DNA of 64,000 nt from Chionis minor (lineage: Eukaryota; Chordata; Aves; Charadriiformes; Chionididae), in the NCBI GenBank assembly GCA_013398295.1, contig VZSF01008218.1, forward strand, positions 465,052 through 529,051, read 5' to 3'. This document shows, piece by piece, positions 50,823-64,000 of the stretch (the stretch's first letter is position 1; the number at the start of each line of letters is the position of its first letter). The notes beneath the pieces are model-generated. The model was not told where the DNA came from and ran no database searches. It saw only the letters and a list, made by a program, of their open reading frames with translations. A program made the translations under genes and the position numbers.

Positions 50823-53244
50823 CCTAGAGAACAGCTTGTTAGGAAAGAAGAAATTCTTTGGCTTCCCATGTCAAATAAATCACTGAATGCGAATGTAATA
50901 CCAGTTAGTATAGTGGTAGCTCTGCAAATATAATGCTAGACTGCTCAACAAGCAAGATTCTATGCACTGTGAATATCAGTTACCTAATTAAGGCATAAAG
51001 GAAATTACCTGGGCTACCAGGTCATTACACATGCAGCCAAATTTTCCATTCCTTGTATACATTACAGGTCAAACAAGTTAAAACCAGCATGCCCTCTCCT
51101 GTCTTTAGACGCATGAATGTATACAGCAAAATTCTCTCTGATACACAATAGTTTTATATTTTAAGAAGCTTCAGTGCCATAGGAAACTATATTAAAATGT
51201 TTTTTAAAAAACTATTTGCAAAGACATTGACCTTCTGAAACATTTCTGTTACATTTCAAATAAAATTGATTTACAAAAGCAGGCAGAAGGAAAGAGAAGC
51301 AAATGCACATAGGACGGTAGACAACACCTCATACTTTACAAGTACAGCTTTAGCGACACAAAGACTGGATATAATCTGGGAACCCAACAGGATCGTTTTC
51401 TGTCCAGCATTATTGAGAGCAAAGGATTTTGTCAGAATAAGGTAGGCTACACACCGAGTCACATAGTACAGCAGAAGCAAAATGAACCAACACAGAGGCT
51501 TGGACCCTTAATTCCAGGTTAGGTTTCTGTAAAAGCTGCAGAAATTCATTGAAGCTAATGGAATGACACAGATTTATAACTAGGAGAGAGCGAGCTTCAT
51601 TTTCCTTTCCACAGTTATTTGGTACTTGTCATGATTGTTAGATAAGGCCAGCTAAGGTTGCAGCTAGTGGCTGCACTTTTCTACCATTGTCCATTACAAA
51701 ACCTACAAGAGCTGACAAATTAGCTAATATATAAAACATCTTCATCTTGTTTGCAAAACACTTAGCACAGTGGACCGCAATCCTGATTTGGGGCTTTTGT
51801 TCCCTAATACCAGAGCTACTTTTTTCTGCTGCTAATATCCCTAAAGCACCCTTCATTTCCAAGATTATCTCTCTCTTTCAATTTCTAAGTTATCCATTTC
51901 AAAAACAATAACAAACACAATGTCATTTTCTTTTTATTTTAAATGATGATTTTTGTCAGAAAGCCGCGTCACTAAGGCTAAAGAAATTTTTCTTTACACT
52001 CACAGGATAGATAATACAAGATTTAAATTTTCAAAATTAAATTTTGGGGATAGTCTTCAGCTTGGATTTTTTGTTTTCATCTGTAGCTCACGTTTGACCT
52101 GAGAGAAGAATATGGCCACTAATCCTTACCATTGTACCTGCTGCAGAAAGGAAGGCAATTTGAAACTCCTCTTTACATCAAGTTTCCCAAAACCAGAAGT
52201 GATGTAGTTCTTAGAGTTCCAGAGAGTTGTGTGCTCGGGTGGCCAGGACTAATAATATACTCCCTGTTTTAAACTAAAATCAGATGGCTTGTCCTATGGG
52301 ATTTTGCCCCTTTAGATCAGCAAAGGTTTCACCTTTCAAGGATGCAACAGACTGTTAGAAATGCTTTTATTACTCTTCACATAAGCGTGCTTCGTAGTAA
52401 GTATGGCTTCACGCATTTATACTGCTAAAAACCAGGAAAACCCACACTAAAAATCAATGGAATAACATACGAGCAACGAGAGGAAAGATCGAATGTAACT
52501 GGATAAAAATTACAATAATTATGTAACTCTAAATGCAGTATTTACGTACACTTTGAAAGAGCGTCTTTAATTTCTAAACAAAAATTGGAAAAAATCCACT
52601 GTAGCCACGACTTCTTGTATCTTGATAAGAAAAACGCATAGCACCAATTTTATTTTACTTAACCATAGGGATATCCTGCTGATAATCTATCAAGAACTAC
52701 AATTCCCCTTTGCCCTGCCATCTTTTTATGTAATAAACTTAAGTGCTACCAGCAATGCCTGGGCTACACAAGCAAGATCTGAGAGACTGACAGTTTTCTT
52801 CAGGTCGACGTTTATATCGAGTTATCATTTGCTGCAACTGTGTGCTCTGCTACAATTTAATATAAAAATCACATCTCGAGAAGCAACTGTGGGCTTAGTT
52901 TGCCTAATCTATGGTAAAGCCAGAACCTTTTTTGATTTTTCAGGCATACGCTTTTAATTCTTTTCCTTCCTCTCCTGCTCTTTAAACACCGCTATTCGTT
53001 TCAGTTTCCCACTACCTCTATTAGCCTGTTCTGTTTTATTATTACACCATTTTTATAGCAATACTAGAAGTTATAAAGCCCAGTTACACAAGTATCTTTG
53101 ACCAGGTATTCCCAGCATCCTTAAACCTTCTTCACAATCGACACCGAAGCCAACGCTTTTCATGACACTTTTACCACCGCTGAACAAACCCCTTGTCGCT
53201 TCAATTCAAAAGAATTTACTGCTGTTTAAATAACTACTTTTGTC

Positions 53245-53249
53245 ACAAG
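53245..53249. repeat. LTR target-site duplication, left copy
   Basis: ACAAG directly left of the LTR, matching the right copy exactly. Confidence 0.75.
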
Positions 53250-53710
53250 CGTCCTGGTCTCAGCTGGGAAGGAGTTAATTTTCTTTCTCGTGATAGCTGT
53301 GAAAAGAATGTCAACCAGTCATACTGGTTTAGGTGTTGTTAGGTGATGTTTATACTTTTCAAGGACTGTTTTCAGCTTTCCCTAGAAGCTAAGGAGCATA
53401 GACAGAACAATTAGCAGAATATTCCCTACCATAATTGGGGTTTGGCCATGGAAGGGATGGGACAGAAATCCGGGATCGCTGCTTGGGAAGGTATCAGTTC
53501 ACCAGGTGGTAAGAGTGACTTTTGTCATTACTATCATTATTTTTCCTTTTCTATTATTGTTCTATTAAACTGTCTTTATCCCAACCCACTAATTTTTTCT
53601 TCCTTTCCCTTTCCCCTCCTTTTCTCCCTCTTCTCCCTAATTTCTGGAGGGAGGGGGAGAACTGCGCAAGCAGCTGCGTGGTCCTAGCTGCCAGCCGGGG
53701 TTAAACCACA
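53250..53710 (+). mobile_element. solo LTR of an avian endogenous retrovirus
   Basis: A 461-bp element bounded by CGTCCTGGTCTC on the left (TG mutated to CG at the edge) and GGTTAAACCACA on the right. It is flanked on both sides by the 5-bp direct repeat ACAAG (53245-53249 and 53711-53715), a target-site duplication. It resembles a family of LTRs abundant in many bird genomes. An ATTAAA polyadenylation-type signal near 53563 and a following pyrimidine-rich tract (about 53590-53640) favour the plus orientation. No internal retroviral genes and no second LTR are present, so it is a solo LTR left by recombination. A 5-bp duplication fits an ERVL- or ERVK-type integrase; I do not assign the class firmly. 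Confidence 0.85.
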
Positions 53711-53715
53711 ACAAG
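53711..53715. repeat. LTR target-site duplication, right copy
   Basis: ACAAG directly right of the LTR. Confidence 0.75.
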
Positions 53716-56700
53716 TTTATTTCATGTATTTATTTATTATTCTCGCTTATTTCTGGTTCATTTGAAATGCTTCTAATGCATTTGAAATGGCTCTACTGGG
53801 ATTATTCTTTGAATAGTCATAGAATGAGTGGGAGAGGGCAGAAATTAGTATGTATTTTAATGTTTTCTGAAATTCTTTGCTTCTGCAAGTATATTAGTAT
53901 GAAACGTCCCACAGAAGAAGCCTTCATAGACTATTTTCAGGATTCTGCAATTGCACCAGAGTTGAAAATACCTTTTGAGTGTTTTTTCCTGTATCATTTC
54001 ACCTCTTGAGAGGGGCTGTAAAGCCCATTTCCAACTTCAGATCCAAGCCTTGGCACGACCTGTCAGTCTATGTCGCAGTGCGATCGCTGTCGTTATGACC
54101 ACACCGAAGTCAGAGGAAGAAATTCTGCGTTCATTCAGACCTCAGCCAACTTTGCAATCATAGTGACGTCTATCTGGGTGATTTTATACCCAATGTTCCC
54201 CACAGTAATGGGAAAGTTTGTGCACACCCAATAAAGTACTGGAAATAACTCTCCAATATGCAATTTACAGTTCTCTAATCGTCCGGTGTAAGGAAGTGGA
54301 CTCTTGCATTTTTGGCATGTATCACGTCAGTCAGCTCTGAATATTTTTGCCCCTTTTTTTTTTTTTCTTTTTAATGACAAGGCCTACAAAGACTAAGAAA
54401 TGCCTGAGAAATGCACCTACCTAATACTATGAAAAATTAGGAAGTTTTCATTTTTTTTGCTCTTGACAGTATTCAGATTGCACAATGGTACGTTATATGA
54501 ATAAAAAGGAAAATGTGCAGTTCCTATCAAAAGGAATGTCCAACGATGGCAGTGAAATTTAAAATCAAATTGTAATTATACCAGTAGAAGCTGCTAAAAT
54601 ATAATCAACACAAATAAATAAATAATTGAGAGAAACCGCTCAATAGTTAGAAGCTCTCTAGTATCTCAAATTGGAAGACGGTCCATTCACTTCTCACTTT
54701 CACATTGTATTTGAATGCAATTAATAAGTATTAATTTGGGCATATAAGTATTCTTTGTTCATAAAACTGCCTACAGAAGTCTTTTTTTTTTTTTTCCCCC
54801 TAAACTATTTTGTTTTACTGGAAGCTCCTCTGTAGTACTGAATTCCCTCTAATCTACCTACAAAACAAACCCAATTTTACGAAGTTTAGAGTAAAAAGTA
54901 AGCTCATCACAAATCTGATATGACAGTGTCTGTTTATACTCTTTTTATACATGTTTTTAATAGTAAAGGAAAAAAGGGGGGGAGGGTTATAGTTAAGCTT
55001 TTTAACTGTGTTTCCGTGATGTACTAAAGCAAAACTAAGGGAAAAGCCAGATGTATCATTTAGTAAAAGCGATGTTCATTCAATGCATAATACTTTCTGT
55101 TCCTTTAACTACTATTTAGTTGTACAGCTCAGGAGGGAATAAGCAGTTAAAAATCGTTACGGAAACAGGCATGAGCATATAGCAAAACAATAAACATAGA
55201 TGCCTCTCAGGTGTCAACCTAGTGAAACAAATATCATGCTTAAAATAAATCAGCAAGACTAAATAAGAATCGAAGGTGCCAAACATCTCCCAGCCATAGA
55301 GAGCATAGCAACTTTTTTCTCACTTGAGATGGCTTTCCTTTCCTAACCGTCAGTCCCACAGGAAGAAAACAAAACGTATTTTCTTGCAGTATTGCGTACT
55401 GATCTTCTATATGCAAGATACCTCGGTAAATGACTCGATTTAAAAGGCCATTCTTTGCGCCATAACACCAATAAGCTCATTAATTTTTTGATGGCAAATG
55501 CCTCCTGAATTACACTTCACCCTCACTTCACACAATGTGGTCCGCCACTGGGGAAACGTTTAGCTACCAGCATTTTCAGTTAGCGCTGCCGGATAGACAG
55601 GAAGAGTCAAGCTGGTTTCCTTCCCAAACAGGAAGAGCAGCCAGCTGGACCAGAACAACGCTTCTGTGAAGGCAAGAGGAAGACCCACTTTGTCCACAGC
55701 AGAAGCACAGCGCAGTCTGCTGTCACAGCCCTAAGTCTCAGGATCCATAAAACTCCCCAGGATCATTATGACCCCAGTTACGGGTATTTGCTAAGAGGTT
55801 TTGAGTTCCTGGAGCTAGTGAGTGAAGGAGGAACAAGCCCTTTCTCACTGAATTTTGCAGAGTTATGACCTGATAGCCAAGGATGATGCTGTGACCATTT
55901 CCTGGTGACCATCGTCTCGTCATCGATAATGATACACTTAAATCCTTTTTGACCACTCAACTCCCTACCCCTAAATCCTTAGCTGTTTCTTCCATGCACG
56001 CACACATACACACCCAGGGAACTTTCTGCTCCCAATACATTTCGGTGTCAAATCCCAGAGCTGCTTTTTTATACTCACAGGTAAGATGCTGAGCATGCTT
56101 GGTTGTGCGTCTCTCACCTTTTTTTATTGTACCTTCCTCCTGTCTGGACTCCATATTGTCTATTAGTTTATCACTCTCTTCCTTCAAAAAACTTCAGATA
56201 AATATTCCTGCATAAATAGCCCCTCCTTGGGACTTTGCCAAGTACCCTTTTTTAATTCTCTATTCTGACTCTCCTTTGCTTAACGACTTACACCGTATTT
56301 GTCTTTCCAGTCACAAAAACTTTTCAACTTCAGCATGAAAAACTCTGTGATTTTGGATTACTCTATCTTACTCTATCTTTGTTTCCATCTCCATTCCTGC
56401 TTTGTCTATATGTGGAGTGGCTGCCTTCTTCACTTTGACATTCATCTTTCGTTTTCCTTTTGAAAATGCATTGTTAACCTTAGGCTCATACACACTAAAC
56501 CTCTTTGAATTACATCAACAGTCAGTATCCCCTTTGTTCCGTTTTAAAGTAAAGAAGCAAAATATAAATCTGACCAAAATAAAAGAGGAACTTCCAAATA
56601 AAGTGAAATAATGCTATCTCCCAAGCTTTCTTAGACTATTGCTTAACCTACACCTTACAAACTGCAAGCACTTCAAGGGAAGTGCTTTCCAGAAAAAAAG

Positions 56701-59700
56701 CAGGAACAATGCAAGTGCCTGTCCTTATTTCCCTTTCCTAATTTCTATCACAATATCTTCTGTTATTCTTTAAAGTCTGACAGATCACAAGCTGGCATTA
56801 GCATATTACCCTTCTATTTCTAATCTAATTAAAAACGCATCATGACTCATCTGTTCTGCAGATGCTTTCTACAACTAAGTACTTCTACATCATCTCCCTA
56901 GCATGCTGGGGAACCTTGACAAGCTTTTAGACTAAAATTAACAGGTTTCCTCATCCTCCTTCAAAAAAACAAAAAAAAAACTCCACTGTCAGAAGAAATA
57001 AGCAACAACAAAGCCAGATCCCTCAGTAATAAATTGACACAACAGCATCATTTAGTGAGGATTTTTCTAAGAATGAGAGCCAGAGATACGTTTTTTCTTA
57101 TGATTACTTTCATTTTTCTGGATCGCGTGATACACAAAGTTGGGGGTTTTTTCCCCTTTGACTGTTAACCCGTTTTAAATTTAAAGATACATTTTAATGC
57201 CATGATTTGACAGTTTTTAATGCAAAATTAATTCCGTTTAGAAACTGAGACAGAAAAGGACTTCCAGTGAGAAAGAAAGGGAGACTCTCAATTTTAATTT
57301 CTGTCATATCCACGTATGAAATTAAAGGACAAATTAAGTTGGCACAACTGCAGAATAAAGCCATACTTTCCTGATGCCCATGATATCGCCTGGCATAACG
57401 CTACTAACTTTTACAGGGGTATTTGCAATTGACAATATACCAGGTGAAAAGAGTCAGTATTACTTTGTAATATCGCTAGTACTTATTTTACCTAAATGAA
57501 ATAGTACAACTTGGTAAAATTCAGTATAACGTTGTCAGTTTCCATCTTTCTTTTTCAAGTTTTCCGTGAATTTTAAGCACATCATGCTTCTTCATAGTCT
57601 GCCCTAGTAAAACACAAGCCAACCTACCACAGAACTCAAGCAAAATGAAATTATCTTCCTCAGCTCAAACACAAAATTGTATACAAGTACGATAACAAGA
57701 AACTTTTACTTACATTTTTATATTGAATTGTTGGGCTATACAAAAAATAGGCACATTAAAATTCCGCACTCTGAAAACAGCATATTTCTTAATTCCATCA
57801 GGGTGTATGTACATTCACTATTGCCTGCAGCATATGTCTTCTCTAATTACTGACTTTCACAACAAAAAGCTGGAAGGAAGATTCCTGCGGAACAGCTAAA
57901 CCACCAGGAACTGAGTGCTAAAACAGGCAGAAGCAAATGGCCCAGAGTCAATCCCTGTCACTCTTCTAAAGTTCTTCCAGTAGTGACCAGAAGACAGAGC
58001 ATTCACTTTCTTGCAAAACACACCGTTAAGACCTTCATCCTACCTAAGATAAATGCATTTGAAAAGGTTTGCCGGGAACCACACAGGAAGAATGTATTAT
58101 TTTATTTTGCATTAGATTTGTTAATTGCTTACCATAAGCTGTGAACACTGGCAACTGCAAATAGCATTACGTTACCTTGACAAAACCTTCTCCCTGACGA
58201 CAAGCCAGTTCTAAGAGAACAATAGAGCAACAATGCCAGGGGAATACATTTTTTCAAAGGTTTTTATGTGAAACTACTACCATATTAAAGAGAAAACCAC
58301 TAGTATACCGCTTCAATTAGCATTATATTATTAACATTTTGGCAACATTTAAGAAGTCACTTTAGTTATATCTAGTATGCTGACTGCATTGTAGGAGGGA
58401 TTGTTAAACTGCAGACCCTGCTTACTAAAGTTGACAATCTTGCATGTTTCTACTCCAAAATAAGACCCCTTTCTCTATTACTTCTCATCTGTTATTACTT
58501 AATATAATTGTTCTTTAATATTCTTTATCAAAGCACAGCAAGGAGTAATAAGTTGTTGTAGCTGTTTACTCCAGAAAACAGAAAATAACTGTTGACATCA
58601 AAATGCAAACACGTCATATGAGGCTGCAAAAATATCACTAATCCCTTTTCCATGTTCACACTGAATTGAACAAATGGAAATGGATCAAGTTAGTGAGAAG
58701 TATATTAGAAGCATAAAACTTTTTCAATTAAAATGTATAGTTAAACAGCGGAATAGGTTCTTTAGGGAGAATGGTGAACCTCAGACTTTTAAAACAGTGG
58801 TAAACACTTATCAGCATGGGATATATGGATCATTTACAGTCCTTGCATTTGCATATGTCAATAGAATATTTCTAAAATTTCCTTCTGTAGTAGAGGGCCT
58901 ACAAAACATTGACCTCTTAGGTAAGTGTGTTGTTTGAATAAATTTATGTATAGCCACTCTTATCTTGCAGCAGACTGGAGAGTCACTTCCCAAGATTCCT
59001 TCTTCCTCTCTTTTATGGGATTGAATTTTGCAGCTGTTTTATTTTAAAATTACCCAAAAGTCCTTTTCACATTTTCTATCTACTTCCTGCAAACTCTAAG
59101 TTTTCGACAGCCCATCATCATCGGTTTCCAGCTCCAACTACTCCTCCATCTCAGTGCCTTTTGTTATCCTCCTATTCTGTTGAAACTGTTGCCCAACTTT
59201 TAAAGTCCCCCTCATCTGTCTGCACTCTTTGAAAGAAGACATACGATCTTCAAAAATAAGAATATCCTCGACCCCAAACTAAGATTACTAAACATTTTCC
59301 TTTTGTATGTTGTCATAAAATGGAGCTCTGATTTTCTGCTTGATATGCTTAACAAACAGATCCCTCCAGATGATTTTGGGTATTCTTTCTATATGTTTCT
59401 TGATTGCTTACATACTGTAATTAAAAAAAAACTAATCCTGTCCTATGAAATTTAATCTAAATTAAACTATCCTAACTGAAAATGACAAGAGTACCAGATA
59501 TATTGGAGTGTTAAATATTTCCAGTTTATTCATCTGACTGTCTTTTCTGGAATTCCCTCCTGTGATACTTTAATGAAAATACCTGGCTACTAGCTAGTTT
59601 TCAACGAGTAGTAATAAAACTTGAACGTAAGGTATACTATTTGACTTTAATGTCAGTGAATAATGTAATTGAGCAATGAAAGCGGTAGAAACTTGATATT

Positions 59701-62661
59701 ATGTTACTGGATCAGCTTTTTTGGTCATGCTTTTTAGTGCAGGCATCCAAATCTATTATTATGCACAAAAAGCTATCCATATTGTATTAATGGTAATTCT
59801 AAAGCAGTCCTAATACACAGTTACACCAGGCAGGATATGTTGTTTCCTATTTCAAAGGCATAACTGTAAACATGAACCATGTACATTCAAAAAATCTGCA
59901 TAAAACTAGAAAAATATATTAGTCCCAAACAAATTTTCCCAGTTTCAGATTCTCTGTCTCACTCCTCATGGGAACCTTTTAGCCCCATCTGTCCCATCAG
60001 CACAAGGGTCCCTTTTAGCACCTCAGTCATTTAATACCCAAAATACATGTAGGGTGCCATAGGTCACGCAACTCAACTACTTCCAATCCAAACTATTACA
60101 TATCTAGTATCCCTGTAAATTGTCACAGGGAACTCTGTATTTGTGTACTTGTTCCACCTTACTAGAAATAACGGACAAGTAAGCTGAAGTAAAAAACTGT
60201 TCAACTACCAAGAGCCACCATCTGAGATCTTTGAATATATCCTGAGCATCACAGTATATCTATATAAATTCCTCTGCCTTAAACCAACGGCAGGCGTAAC
60301 CCAGGTAACATTCACTCCCAGAATATATAAACACTTAGGACAGTCCCTGCTATCAGTTTCCTTTTTTCTTGCCCTGGACTCTGGGAGAGTCTTTATGGCA
60401 TGTACCTTTTTAAAGTAAAACATGTACACAGTTTCTCTACCCATACACTCCTCCGCTGCGGCTTACTTTCCTCATGCATATAACTACAATCTAGTAAATC
60501 TTTCTACTTAGAAATTTTCACGTCCCAGCTGTTTCAGTTACGGGATCTGATTAGTTAGCAGGACTGTCTTAAGAGCAAATTACCGTATTCTTAAGGCAAA
60601 ATGCTGATTCTATGAAAGACTCGCTGAATAGCCACCTTTACTTTGCAAAAGGGTAGAAACAGTTTAAACAAACACAGAAGAAACTAAAAAAGAAAATACT
60701 TCAACTCTTTCCTAGTTTAACTTGTCAGACAAGAAAACCAGCCTGGGGCCTGAGCGATGAGTCTCCATCACAGCGGTTCTTCCAAATGGGAAAGGCAAAG
60801 CCCTTTTTAGGCCCATTAATGACACTGTGTATTTCTTTTTTAGCAATCCCTCTATCTCCATTAACAAATGGCATAAGGTATTGCCAACACCTGTAGCAGT
60901 TGCTCAAATCAATTATCTCCAGCCTGACATTAAACTACTTTACATCAGTGCAAAAAGAGGATTATAATGACGCTAAAAATGAATATATAGTGGCCATTTT
61001 TTAACTAACACCATCTCAGCATGGCTTGCAAACATGCACTGTATCATCCAGCACCTTTTCATCCTGGCTGCTGTGCATGGCAAAACAGACGTATAGTTAG
61101 GCTTAAACACTAAGACACTGGAAAGTCAAAAGAACTGCTGTAATAATCCATTTTGTACCAATTTCAGGAGGAAGACATGCATGTTGTTGTATAGATGTCT
61201 GATCAGTTTTACAGGCCTAAATAATTTTCCTTCATTATAAGAAAAAAACCCCATACTATCATTACATGGAATATAGGATAACATAAAATAAAAATGCTTA
61301 GTAAACCTAAATAATAAACATTTTCAGGTCAGCACAATATCAGTACCTGGGTGGCATGACAACAGTTGTGGAAATTATGTCCCTTTTTTATTGTTTTGAA
61401 CATACTGCATGTCATCAGTTACCTGCTTAAAAGCACACACTAAGGGCATATTTCAGTTTTTTATATATATGTTCATAATTATAATTTTTCAAACATCATA
61501 CATCTTATATTACAGGCCCTCAAAGTTAAATGTATGGGATAAAGAATGGTTATGTACCAAGCCGATTATTAATTTGCAATCTGTAAATTAATTTTGACCC
61601 CCAAAAAAGCACAACAATGTAACCTCTGAACACATGCACCCAACATTTGCACTGATTGACAGCACTACAAAATTGGGTTCAGACACGGCGTTTCAAGTCG
61701 CTTCCCAAAGTGCTGTTTCATCATTTTATCGTAAAACAATGGGATTAGCATCAAATCATACCTTCTACTGTGCTGATGAAAGATTTAGTTGAATACATTT
61801 AAGAACATATGAAAAACAGGTTGCCTAGGATGGTGACTGTCACTTGTAAAAGAAACTTACAGCAGCGTTACAACTCTTTATATGAAATTTCATTTTAGTG
61901 GCGTTTTGTAAATCAATACATTTTAAATTATTTTGCAGGCATTTAATATGATTTTCAAAAAACCCCTCAAACTGTGGCACTTCAAAATTCTTCCCAAATT
62001 CTGACTTTTAATAAATGATTACGTATAATCTTACCTCTCTTCACTGTCACCCGCTGCTAAAGCCGACAGCAGGGAAAGGTTTCTCTTTCTCAGCACTACT
62101 GGCATCATTCCGCCTTTGTCACAACAGAACAGCTAATAAACTCTTTTTTTCCCCACATCTTGAGCACTCCGCAATTGTCTATCTAGTCAATAAGCTACTG
62201 GAATACACTGGGAATTGTACATATATGTAGACCTGATACATATTCAAGTCCTATTCATTCTGTAAAAGCTTCACTGAAGATACTGATAAGCATCATTTAC
62301 ATTTGCTCACACTTTGTAATTTTATGGGTTCTTTTAATTCCAGTTCATGCACTTAATGCTTAAGACTGCATTCAGTGTATACATCATTATGGTAAGCACA
62401 TTGGCATGCACAGGCAATACAAGAATAGATTAGAATTAATCCCATAGACAACCAAAAAAAGGTGAAGTTGCATCATGCAATGAAACCACAGCTTGGCCTG
62501 GGCTGCCATGCAGAAAAAAACCTACATCAATGAGTCTGCTGTACGGCTCCTAGGTAAGAGTTGATATGAAAGAGGTGAGTTATTTCAGCAATGAAAGTCA
62601 CAGGCTGAAAATGTTCATACTACTGTAAACAAAATACTGTACATAGCACCAGTATTACTGC

Positions 62662-62731
62662 GGGGGGGAAAAAGATGCTTGTAGAGGAGGACAAAAAGGA
62701 TGAGAAAGAGAAGAAGGGGGAGGAAGAATTA
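62662..62731. repeat. purine-rich stretch
   Basis: Mostly A and G on the plus strand, including GAGAAAGAGAAGAAGGGGGA, with a few pyrimidine breaks. It is a low-complexity tract with no other feature. Confidence 0.7.
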
Positions 62732-64000
62732 TAAATTACAGTAACAAGTCTGAAATCCAATCGGTCCTTCTTATTAAGCATTCTGTTATTTCATTCAAAA
62801 TAATTTCATTTGAGCTTTCAAAGCAAACCTGAATTTTTAATGTATTTTGCAAAAAAAAACCCCACAGGATGAAATAATGAGATACAGGTTAATTTCAAAA
62901 TGTCCACAGTGTTCAGTAACCGATGAATTACAAGATAATAAACGCACAGATATGTAAAAGTGTATTTTTCAATGCAGTGCACAGGATGTAAACCACACAG
63001 CTTCCACTGATTTGAATGCATAATGTATTGGAATGAATGAGTACGGGTAACAGAAGGGATGCAATGATACGAGTGATTTAAGCCACCACTTTCTGCTGCT
63101 TTTCAGGCAAAAGACATCTTTTTGCTGAATACAGCAGGGGTTCTTTGCAGAAATAGTGGCAACTCTGAACTGCCGTTACCTTACTCACCTTCAGTTGTAA
63201 ATGTAAAATTTTTCAGAATGTAAAAACATGACTTACATAACTACCTAGCCTGTTTTAAGGCATGTACATTAGGCTCAGTACTGCACAGCCTGATTCCACT
63301 AAGCTCAGAAAGAAATAGTTGACCAGGTAATTTATTTTAACGCAACACTCACCTAAGAGATCCTATCCTGTAATGAAAAAAGTATGATTCTGTAACAATA
63401 TAAAACATATTAAGTGTGTGTCCCATTACTAACAAAAAATTGTTTCATTTTTTCAACAGGCATGCTGTTTTCCAGCAATTTTTCTTAATTACCCTTAATT
63501 GTAGGGGGTCGCTATATTTTTATCACAGTTCCCAAATGTATCAACTAATTATGCAGGGCAGCAATTCAGGGAACACCAAAAACAGTTTTATCCAGAAAAA
63601 TAAAATTTTACTTACAATATAAAGTTTTTAATATAATCTATTGTTGTTCTGGTTGCAGAACAATTGCTTTAGGTATCTCTGTTCTTATTCGATGATAACT
63701 TTTTAAAATATTAATCTTTTTATTTAGCAAATTGCCAGCAAAATTTAGATCAAAATAAAATTAGTTTAATTGACAGCAGAAATTGTTTTCTGGCCTCTTG
63801 AAATTGCTCAGAAGTTTTGCCGAAAAACCTGTCGGCACCTTTTGAATTGGACAGGTTAAAACAAAATTACGTATTCCAGTTGTAAAACCTCCAATTGTAC
63901 CATTCTTAAGTAGTGAAATACATATTCTTTTTCCAGCCAAACACTTCCATCCTTTTCACAGGGACAGAACGAACTCACAGTCATGACTTGTACCACTTTT

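Larger units (their letters stand above)
49720..64000 (-). other. KCNMA1: 3' part of the intron before the S2 exon
   Basis: At least 14.3 kb of A+T-rich intron, open at the right edge. I looked on the minus strand for the S1 exon expected upstream and for the N-terminal exons and found none. Content seen: a solo LTR at 53250-53710, a TG/T-rich tract at 50227-50279, T or A runs (about 50136-50152, 54354-54366, 54782-54796), an inverted repeat at 50746-50822 and a purine-rich stretch at 62662-62731. No other coding signal is convincing. Confidence 0.8.

Noticed and set aside
53442..53704. Two plus-strand frames of 81 and 60 codons
   Set aside because: They lie inside the solo LTR and its pyrimidine-rich tract; not genes.
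55738..56187. Overlapping minus-strand frames of 60-76 codons
   Set aside because: Considered as the missing upstream KCNMA1 exon, but the S1 sequence and suitable splice phases are absent.

Overview
This is a stretch of vertebrate nuclear DNA, almost certainly from a bird. It is A+T-rich, mostly intron, and carries CR1 retrotransposon fragments with avian-type 3' ends plus a solo endogenous-retrovirus LTR of a type I recall as common in bird genomes outside the fowl lineage. There are no bacterial genes, operons, tRNA or rRNA genes or CRISPR arrays.

The window lies inside one gene, KCNMA1 (Slo1/BK, the large-conductance calcium- and voltage-activated potassium channel alpha subunit), transcribed on the minus strand. 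Nine exons are resolved to the base, with AG acceptors, GT donors and codon phases that join. From 5' to 3' of the gene they are 49719-49626 (S1-S2 loop, S2), 46903-46792 (S2-S3 loop, S3), 25183-25108 (S4), 21318-21243 (S4-S5, S5), 19479-19309 (pore with TVGYGD, start of S6), 17665-17574 and 17478-17387 (two alternative versions of the S6 end), 2472-2362 (RCK1, Ca2+ and Mg2+ ligands) and 438-333 (RCK1). One complete path encodes residues 137-415 in the usual mammalian Slo1 numbering, which I anchored on GYGD = 289-292. The N-terminal exons (S0, S1) lie beyond the right edge. The remaining RCK1, RCK2 and C-terminal exons lie beyond the left edge.

The most interesting signal is at 17387-17665. 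Two tandem 92-nt exons, each encoding a complete S6-end/RCK1-linker cassette, are separated by a 95-nt intron. That intron carries two TGCATG (RBFOX-type) motifs, one touching the 3' splice site of the second exon. Using both exons or neither gives an early stop, so the choice is forced to be mutually exclusive. The second cassette lacks Glu324, one of the two glutamates of the inner-vestibule charge ring. A mutually exclusive Slo1 exon at this place has been reported in mammals, so the exon is probably conserved rather than new. The compact regulatory layout is the part worth testing.

The rest is intron: a 21.6-kb intron before the S4 exon, a 14.9-kb intron after the alternative exons, at least 14.3 kb of the intron upstream of the S2 exon, and shorter introns. 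These hold CR1 pieces (about 5087-5190, 9117-9211, 11596-12525, 37640-37895, 39895-40300), a solo LTR (53250-53710, target duplication ACAAG), homopolymer runs and several inverted repeats. I see no second gene on either strand.
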